Part shown: piece by piece, positions 57,914-64,000 of the stretch
Layout of the letters: the number at the start of each line of letters is the position of its first letter
Numbering within the stretch: the stretch's first letter is position 1
Assembly (NCBI GenBank): GCA_039619475.1
Contig: CM077115.1
Location: 510,342,815-510,406,814 of the forward strand
Origin: Icerya purchasi
Taxonomy: Eukaryota; Arthropoda; Insecta; Hemiptera; Monophlebidae
DNA length: 64,000 bases
Reading direction: 5' to 3'
Position numbers and translations under genes: made by a program
Notes under the pieces: generated by a model
Databases searched by the model: none
Told to the model about the DNA's origin: nothing
What the model saw: only the letters and a program-made list of their open reading frames with translations

Positions 57914-58950
57914 CATGGGCGCCGCCAGGATTACATTCAGGGAGGTGCATCTGCATTTACACTAGGAGGGCGGGGAGTCAAAACAATCGACTATTTTTTT
58001 TTCACTTCCGATACCGAAAAATTGGTTGCTATGCATCTCTAGAAAATTATCTCGAAATATGAACTCTTAATATTAATAGGAAAGTCCTCCTCATTAGTTT
58101 TCCATTTTTTCCTTAATCTCATATAAAAAAAAATCATATCTTGCCATTAATTGACGTACAGAAAATCTCAAATAAAAAAAAAGCATATCTTGCCATTAAT
58201 TGAACGTACAGAAAATCTCAATACATATTTTTGTAGGAAATTGAACGCTCTCTTACACTTTTTCCACTAATCTAACCATTTAAAAGATATTGAACTTCAT
58301 CCCATATTTAGATTCTATCATTTCTTCTCTGAGAAATCGATTTTCTTCGACACACAAAAACGCATTTTCACTTATGCGCAGCTCCATCCAGAAAATATCA
58401 GAAAATTAGATAAATCATCATTTTTAGGTGTAGCAGAAGATATATACAGAACCTTTATGGAGGTTTTCTACATTATTTTATTTCCGAGGCTACCACGTGG
58501 TACGAGATATTGAAGACAAATGAAGCAAGTGATGCGGCTTTAAATGAATCCATTGTTGAATACGCAGATTTTATTGGTCGAGCCACCCCGTTTTACCCAG
58601 CGGTATGCGAGGCAATCAAAATTGGTTTAACTATTCCAGCAATAACATATAACATTGAACGTTCATTTACCACGTTACGACATGTCAAGACTTGGAATCG
58701 GTCAACGATGGGAGACGCACAGCTAAGCGATCTGTGCATGCTCAGTGTTCACAGGAAAAGAGTAGAACAGGACACTGAATTTATCGACAAGGTGATAAGT
58801 AAATTTGGACAGCAATCCAGACGCCTTAAGTTTTTATTCAGATGGTGACTTCATAAAAAAAAAATCTTAATCTTTTTCTGTGTATTTTCCTTCCCGACAG
58901 GGGGGTGCAAGTGCACCTCCTTGCACCCCCCCCCCCTCCCGGCGCCCATG
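57914..58950 (+). mobile_element. hAT deletion derivative with 8-bp target duplication
   Basis: The ends are CATGGGCGCCGCCAGG (left) and, reversed, CATGGGCGCCGGGAGG (right). The flanks GATAGAAT (57906-57913) and GATAAAAT (58951-58958) are an 8-bp duplication with one mismatch. Both ends have G/C-rich subterminal blocks with GGTGCA words. Inside lies a C-terminal transposase piece. An internal ~50-bp tandem duplication (58114-58162 and 58163-58212) is centred on CATATCTTGCCATTAATTG. Confidence 0.85.
58510..58848 (+). pseudogene. hAT transposase C-terminal dimerisation region
   Basis: The frame (113 codons) holds PFYPAVCEAIKIGLTIPAIT, then IERSFTTLRHVKTWNRSTMG and QLSDLCMLSVHR, with a C-terminal SKFGQQSRRLKFLF. 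This is the hAT C-terminal signature (P.T...ERSFS.LR..KTW.RS.M...RL..L..L..H) as found in ZMYM/THAP-related elements. Similarity extends upstream of the ATG (EATTWYEILKTN), so the chosen start is not original. The catalytic N-terminal part is deleted. It cannot act as a transposase; a dominant-negative dimer is conceivable but speculative. Confidence 0.8.
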
Positions 58951-58958
58951 GATAAAAT

Positions 58959-60448
58959 ATTTACTATGAGTAATGTTTAAATTATTTTTCATACCATCGG
59001 TGGATGTTAATGAATTTAAAATTTTTGGATTAATATAATTTTTGTTAAAATAATTTTTTAAAAGCGTTTTAAAATTATAAAAACTTACTAATTAAATGCG
59101 TTTTAAGGAAATTAAATATAGTTTTTTTTTTTTTTTTTATTAATTATTTCATTCTTTTATTGCACATTACACAGAACTGATAATACAAAGTAATCAAAAT
59201 ATTTCTTCAAGACGTTATTCCAAGATTCAGTTATTGAATTTTTCGATTGCTGTTAGTTAATACTAAAACTGTTGAAGATAAGTTGGCCTAATCTCCCGTG
59301 CTGGTCAGGCAAATTGCGAGATGCATTTTATACCTGCTGCCGGATTTGGGCTATTCTTACATATGCAAGCCGTGTTCGCTCTAAAGTGATCTATCGACTA
59401 TTTACAAACAGCAATAGTTCCAGATGCTACTAACACGTCTATCTCTGGAGCAGTATTACTTTATTTTAAATTATCTCATATTAAAAATCTAAAATACACA
59501 ATCGTTCTTGAAAATTTCTTCATTACTTTTGCGAAGTAAGTGATCACAAATTTATTAAGCAAAATCGGTAGACACACGAAGACTTCCTTTCGACATAAAT
59601 ATAAAAAATATGAGTGTAGAAGAATTAAGCATTGCCTTCTCTATATAACGCGTGCTTCGCCATTTTCCGTAATATCATTAACCCGCACATAAAAAAAAAT
59701 CATTTAATTAATTTTATCTCTGACGACGCCGTTTTATTTTTATTATCAGGCGGATTTTTATGGTATATTTTCCCGCGTTTCGTGTTTTTACCGCTCCGGT
59801 AAATTTATTCTTTCTCGGTAAAGGCAACTAAGTGGGGGCGGTGTTAATATTAATTATTTTGTAATTTATAGTTGTTTTGATAAACCGTTTAGTGATTAAT
59901 TGAACTGAAAACTACGCTTTTAGTGATAAGATGTAGAAAAAAAACCTACAAAAGCGTGAGCCAACATGCCGCGGTGACGACAGGTTAAAAAAAATAAAAA
60001 CGAATGGAAAAGTTAACTGAAAAAAATATAATAATGAAAAACAGAATTGTTAATAAAAAAAAAGGTGAACCTAAATTAACTAAAATTAAAAGTTCATAGA
60101 CACGTGACAATTGAGTATAGCATAAATTCGAGTATACCCTGTGAAGGTTACAGATTAAATCTAAGGCAAATAGTGATCGATCAAAGAGATTTTTCCTAGA
60201 CTTAAATTCCTCCGGTTAGAAACAATGAAAGTTAAAAATCCAAAAAAAGAAAAAAATCGGATATTACTGAGACAGTACACGGTATAGGACGCCGAAAATT
60301 CATTTTACATCGAATTCAATTGTCGTAGTGTAAAATATAGAAAAAATGTTGACTAACCCTTTATTAATAGCAGGAACAAACGGGGATAAATTTAAAATGT
60401 TCACCAAGCCGCCCACAGTCGAAAGATAATGAATCTAAATTCAACCTT
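58959..60448. other. unassigned region
   Basis: AT-rich with a T-run at 59121-59140. No family motif in any frame. Confidence 0.4.
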
Positions 60449-60886
60449 TCTGGAACGAAGTTCTTTTACGCAGCTTGTCGGTAGGAGTAAACTGGCAGAA
60501 AAGGCGAGATAACGAAAATTGCGTTATGCGTCGTCCGGCAGGCAACCTTCACTCTCATTCTCTTTCGCTCTGTCTCTTTCTATTATATACGGGTGTGTGC
60601 GCGCGTTCGTGCGAATATCGAGATTCGAGAAGCAAGCATCGTACACGGTCAGCTGTATAAGCTGAATTCTAAATAGTGCAAATTTTATTGAATTTGAAAA
60701 TTGGCGCGGTATTTTTATGCGACGTTAGCACACTTCAACGAGTATCAGATTGATTTATTTATTGTTTTTGTTTTAATTCATACGGGATTTATATATTGTG
60801 TGTCATGTTTTTATCGTATGTACTTTATGAATGACTTTATACTTGTATATCTACCAAAAAGTGGTGAAAGGAACTTCGTTCCTACC
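60449..60886. repeat. possible MITE bounded by inverted GGAACGAAGTTCC words
   Basis: GGAACGAAGTTCTTT (60452) and, reversed, GGAACGAAGTTCCTTT (60870-60885) face each other about 430 bp apart. The left end continues TACGCAGCTTGTCGGTAGGA, similar to TATCGCAGGTTGCAGCTACC after the same word at 42341. No TA or other clear target duplication was found, and the frames inside (60475-60660 and 60701-61006) show no motif. Confidence 0.35.
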
Positions 60887-61386
60887 GGGTGTCCCTCTCT
60901 AGACTCCACTTCTCTTTTTCTTTCATTTTACCTCGGAATTTACGCCATTACACTGTTATTTAAGGTTATCCAATTTTATCAATCGTATGCTACATTCGTT
61001 TTGTAAACTTCTGTACCAGAAGAGTGATACAGGAGAAACCCATGTAACGAGGCTCTTTTTAAACCTAATTCATAATAGTGGTAACTATAAAGATCATATT
61101 ACAGTATAATACATACACGTCCAAAAAATATTTACCTCATTCGGTTATTTACTAAGGAAGACATATCATTAATCCGGACAATTATTGTAAGAGTTTGCAA
61201 CAGGTGGCAAAGTAATGAAAAAGTTGCCAATAATTTCCGATAATATGTGTAGTGGATACTCAGCCTAAGACTGACGCGGCGGGGTATTCACTAAACAAAA
61301 AGGGCGCACAGTTGCCGCATCTGGCACACGTAGTTATGTAGGAAAGCTACAATTCAATTCGGAAAGTTCTCTTTAGACTAAAAACC

Positions 61387-61673
61387 ATGGGTGTCGCCAG
61401 GGGTGGCAGGGAGGGGCAGCTTCCCCCCTGGAGCTTTGAAACTTTTTAATCAACTGGCATTGATGAGTATTCATAGACGCGTAATCATGGACAATTTGGA
61501 AAACTTATGTTTTAATTAAGATTTTAGTCTTGTTTAATAAAATATTAAGCCCCTTACAACTTATAAATTTTATTTTTCCTATTACTCATATCCTCTTTCT
61601 ATCATCTTGCCCCCCCCTGTCGGCTAGAAACTCATCTTTCCCCTCCATGGCTCATCGACTGGCGACGCCCTTG
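61387..61673. mobile_element. 287-bp hAT-type MITE
   Basis: The ends are CATGGGTGTCGCCAGG (left) and, reversed, CAAGGGCGTCGCCAGT (right). The flanks CTAAAAAAC and CTAAAAAC form an 8-bp duplication with one extra A. The ends resemble those of the 57914-58950 element (CATGGGCGCCGCCAGG), so that group may have mobilised both. C-rich blocks lie just inside each end. No coding content. Confidence 0.75.
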
Positions 61674-63264
61674 CTAAAAACTAAGGAATTTCGATTTTTT
61701 TGATAGTTGTACTAATTTAATATGAACGATTTTATTAATTATTACAGAGTTACAAACTCCATAATTATCCGCGATTATGAATTTCTTAATTCCGAAACAT
61801 ATCGGTAAATATTAATGTTTAACCATATTAATGTTTAACCACATTTGCTTTTTCGTTATTACAGATTGTATTTTTTTTTTATTTTTATGTATTACTAAAT
61901 TAGTGCCCCATCATGGTTATCATCCGACCTTATACTAAGTCGCTCATAATCTCACAGGGTCCACTTTTCGACAAAATGAAACTATTGATATTTACCGAGG
62001 AGAGCACGTTTTCCAGGATACGAATCGATAGTGTAGCACTCTATATACGACATATGCATTCTTTCATTTGTTCCGGAATTCGTAGGAACATTACATCAAG
62101 AAACATAATGATTTTCACTCTTTAATAGAACAAAAAGAATTCATTCCCAAATGAACCTCCCGTAAGATAAAAACAAGGGCGGCGGAAGACAGCGAAACGA
62201 ATTTCGTATATTTCCGTGGAGAGTTACTTGTTGAGTTATCAATTTCAAGTGCACCACGCGATGTTTCAGAAAAATACTACGGTGTAGATGCAGTTCAAAC
62301 ATTCTTCCATCTTTCCAGATATCTTCGAAGTAATGTACCCTTTGTATATCGTAGAATTCGTATGTAATTGATAGCAGAGTGTGAGACGCCGGACAATACA
62401 TGCAGCAAAATTTGGAAATGTCCTATGAAACTCGAGGGTTAAGGAGGGAAATGCATGATGAATAGAATCAAGTGTGTTTAGAAGTTTTATTTTACCCGAT
62501 GGGGTTTGTCGTTTAAAAAAAGGCATTGGCGTTTCGAAAAAAAGTATCGTTTTAATAGACCGTCGTCGGAAATTAATCTATCAATAGCAGTATCGTGGTT
62601 TTTCTTTATTTTGAAAGACTTCAGTTTGGGAAACTCAAACTTTTTCCGAACATAACACGCAACAATGATTACAGACGATGTCGAAAATAGTGTGTTCGCT
62701 CGCTGCTGTTTGTCGAATACTAAGGAAATAAATAGTGGGAAATACCAGAGAGAAGTAACGATACGGTTATCGATACGAAGTAAGTATAAATTTCTTATCG
62801 AAGGTGATTCAAAATAAACAATTTATAAATGACGATGGCGCTTATCAAATACGGAATAACTGTAAATTGAAAACAACGGTTTACCAACATGGCTACTCCT
62901 CGTGCATTACGGAAGACAATAAAGAAGATCGAAATGAACTCATCGTAACAATGTGACGATACTCCACAGCGGTCGAATAAAAGAGACGCTTGGCCATAAA
63001 CAAACGGAATATATACCGCCACTTTCTATGTATATATGATTAGTTAGCAAGTTGCGGTGTATATTCCATTTATTTATATCCCAGCGTATCTTTTATCAGA
63101 CCGCTCTAGAGTATCGTCACATTGTATTTTCAAAAAACGGCGCTCTGAAGACATATTCAACTAAAGATTGTGAAACAAATCTGATCGTGCACGATTCGAA
63201 GTTTCTGGTTATTGGGTTTCCTTTATATTTTGATACGGATTCGGTACTTGCAGCGCTATCTTTT
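61674..63264. other. unassigned region
   Basis: No family motif. Several frames of 70-86 codons overlap on both strands and look like chance. Confidence 0.4.
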
Positions 63265-63329
63265 AACGATGTCCGAGTTAGAAAATATTCTCTGAAATAT
63301 CATTAATTCACGATCTCTCGGACATCGTT
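63265..63329. repeat. perfect 13-bp inverted repeat (hairpin)
   Basis: AACGATGTCCGAG (63265-63277) and CTCGGACATCGTT (63317-63329) are perfect reverse complements, 39 nt apart. Confidence 0.9.
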
Positions 63330-63586
63330 CTTTTTAGCCGTCGCTGTGCCTTGTCAAGTATGCTTACTCGGCCAAAACCGAAAATCCCGTGCCTGTTCGT
63401 TCGATCAGTTGCACCGGGATGATACTGCACTAGTGTCTGTTTAGTGGTTGTGGTCGAAGGCTAAGGCAGTGACATGTGCTTGCGGCGAAAGCGCGCATCC
63501 GAACAGTGTGGCGAATGACATTGAGCGAGCGGAGATTTTAATGTATCCCGCCAAAAGTCAGGCAGGGCAGTAAGTGCGGTGATCGA

Positions 63587-63616
63587 CGCAGAAGTATTCT
63601 TCTAGAAACTTCTGCG
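63587..63616. promoter_or_regulatory. palindrome containing a heat-shock-element-like site
   Basis: CGCAGAAGT (63587-63595) and ACTTCTGCG (63608-63616) pair perfectly. Between and overlapping them is TTCTAGAAACTTC (63600-63612), which fits the three-unit TTCnnGAAnnTTC heat-shock-element pattern. Whether it is used is unknown; no downstream gene is visible in the window. Confidence 0.35.
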
Positions 63617-64000
63617 TAGCCTTTATCGCCATAGCACGGAACACATTGTTCGTTCGCTTATTTTTCTGGTCGCCGTAGTCGTAATTGATAGTTACCACGT
63701 TTTTTTTTGTTGTTCGTTCATCTAGTCGATCGATACCGTTTTTTCGCGCGTTACGAAAAGCGCCATGCGGTGAAGTTAACTTTTTTTTGGATATCATTTA
63801 TGTGCCGCGTAAAGAATTACACGTGTTTTAAAAGCCTAATGCTCGTTATTTTTTATCTTCATCTCCGTGTGACTGGCTTACGGAAGAGAAAGACATCGAA
63901 GGGAAAAGTCAGGATTTGTGACTCTAGCTGCCCGGAAGCAGGGACTTAGAAAAGTTAAAGAATTTGTTACACTGGCGAGCCCGAACTGCTAAAGAAAAGT
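63617..64000. other. GC-richer end of window, possible LTR/internal junction
   Basis: The DNA is richer in GC than elsewhere. Near the end TTGTTACA is followed by CTGGCGAGCCCGAACTGC (63971-63988), the arrangement of an LTR end (..CA) followed by a TGG primer site. The matching second LTR or coding region would lie beyond the window, so this stays a weak suggestion. The frame 63707-63949 has no motif. Confidence 0.2.

Noticed and set aside
60475..61006. Two neighbouring frames with hydrophobic stretches
   Set aside because: No signal of a known family; they fall inside a possible MITE.
1..64000. CRISPR arrays, bacterial operons, riboswitches, rRNA
   Set aside because: No regularly spaced direct repeats with unique spacers, no Shine-Dalgarno-led gene series and no rRNA words; the DNA is eukaryotic in character.

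Overview
The window looks like repeat-dominated, AT-rich intergenic DNA from an invertebrate, most likely an insect. The reasons are the mix of elements (R1-type, Jockey, RTE and RNase H-bearing LINEs, a CsRn1-like Ty3/gypsy element, hAT, piggyBac-like and Helitron elements), the frequent CpG, and the absence of vertebrate-type repeats. I found no host protein-coding gene that I can defend, no rRNA, no CRISPR array and no prokaryotic operon. The only long intact reading frame (50578-54693, minus strand) belongs to a retrotransposon. The species cannot be fixed from this sequence; a hemipteran-like insect is only a guess.

Layout. Positions 1-3650 are unassigned AT-rich DNA with TA microsatellites. 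3650-4660 (-) is a broken RNase H/C-terminal piece of a LINE (family B). 9118-10645 (-) is a decayed LINE with endonuclease and late RT parts. 13500-13860 (-) is a Helitron Rep remnant, followed by three diverged tandem copies of a ~160-bp unit (13965-14430). 17343-19530 holds three copies of an unknown ~300-bp repeat, one inverted, around a foldback MITE (18040-18515). 22007-22255 (-) is another family-B scrap. 22204-27348 (+) is a nearly complete but decayed Jockey-type LINE (ORF1 zinc knuckles, endonuclease, RT). Its RT thumb is tandemly duplicated and split by a ~1.07-kb solo LTR (25770-26835).

Directly downstream, a hAT-type element (27381-29263, 8-bp target duplication) carries a Helitron (~27830-29036) inserted in its TA microsatellite. 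29534-31601 is a 2.07-kb DNA transposon with ~340-bp terminal inverted repeats and a broken protein of an uncharacterised kind. 32880-34005 holds two family-B LINE ends in opposite orientation, with an RTE linker scrap between them. 35660-39131 is an RTE LINE whose 5' part is inverted relative to its 3' part, as expected from twin priming. 40128-40349 is a LINE C-terminal scrap, and 40629-40732 (-) is a tRNA-like SINE candidate. 42560-43135 is a further RNase H fragment.

45130-56147 is one R1-type LINE interrupted by three different elements, each with its own target-site duplication: a solo LTR (45398-46503, CCAT), a piggyBac-like element (47684-48718, TTAA) and a full Ty3/gypsy element (49509-55417, GTAC). 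The gypsy element has 240-bp LTRs that differ at one base, a tRNA-Trp primer site, and an uninterrupted 1371-codon Gag-Pol; it looks recent. 56753-57661 is a 5'-truncated Jockey LINE end with an open frame and a 20-A tail. Two hAT relatives sharing a terminal motif follow (57914-58950 and 61387-61673). The last kilobase is richer in GC, with two hairpins, a heat-shock-element-like site and a primer-site-like motif at the very end.

The sequences do not form a pathway. They record successive insertions: old LINEs, then DNA transposons and LTR elements nested in them, then a recent CsRn1-like insertion.
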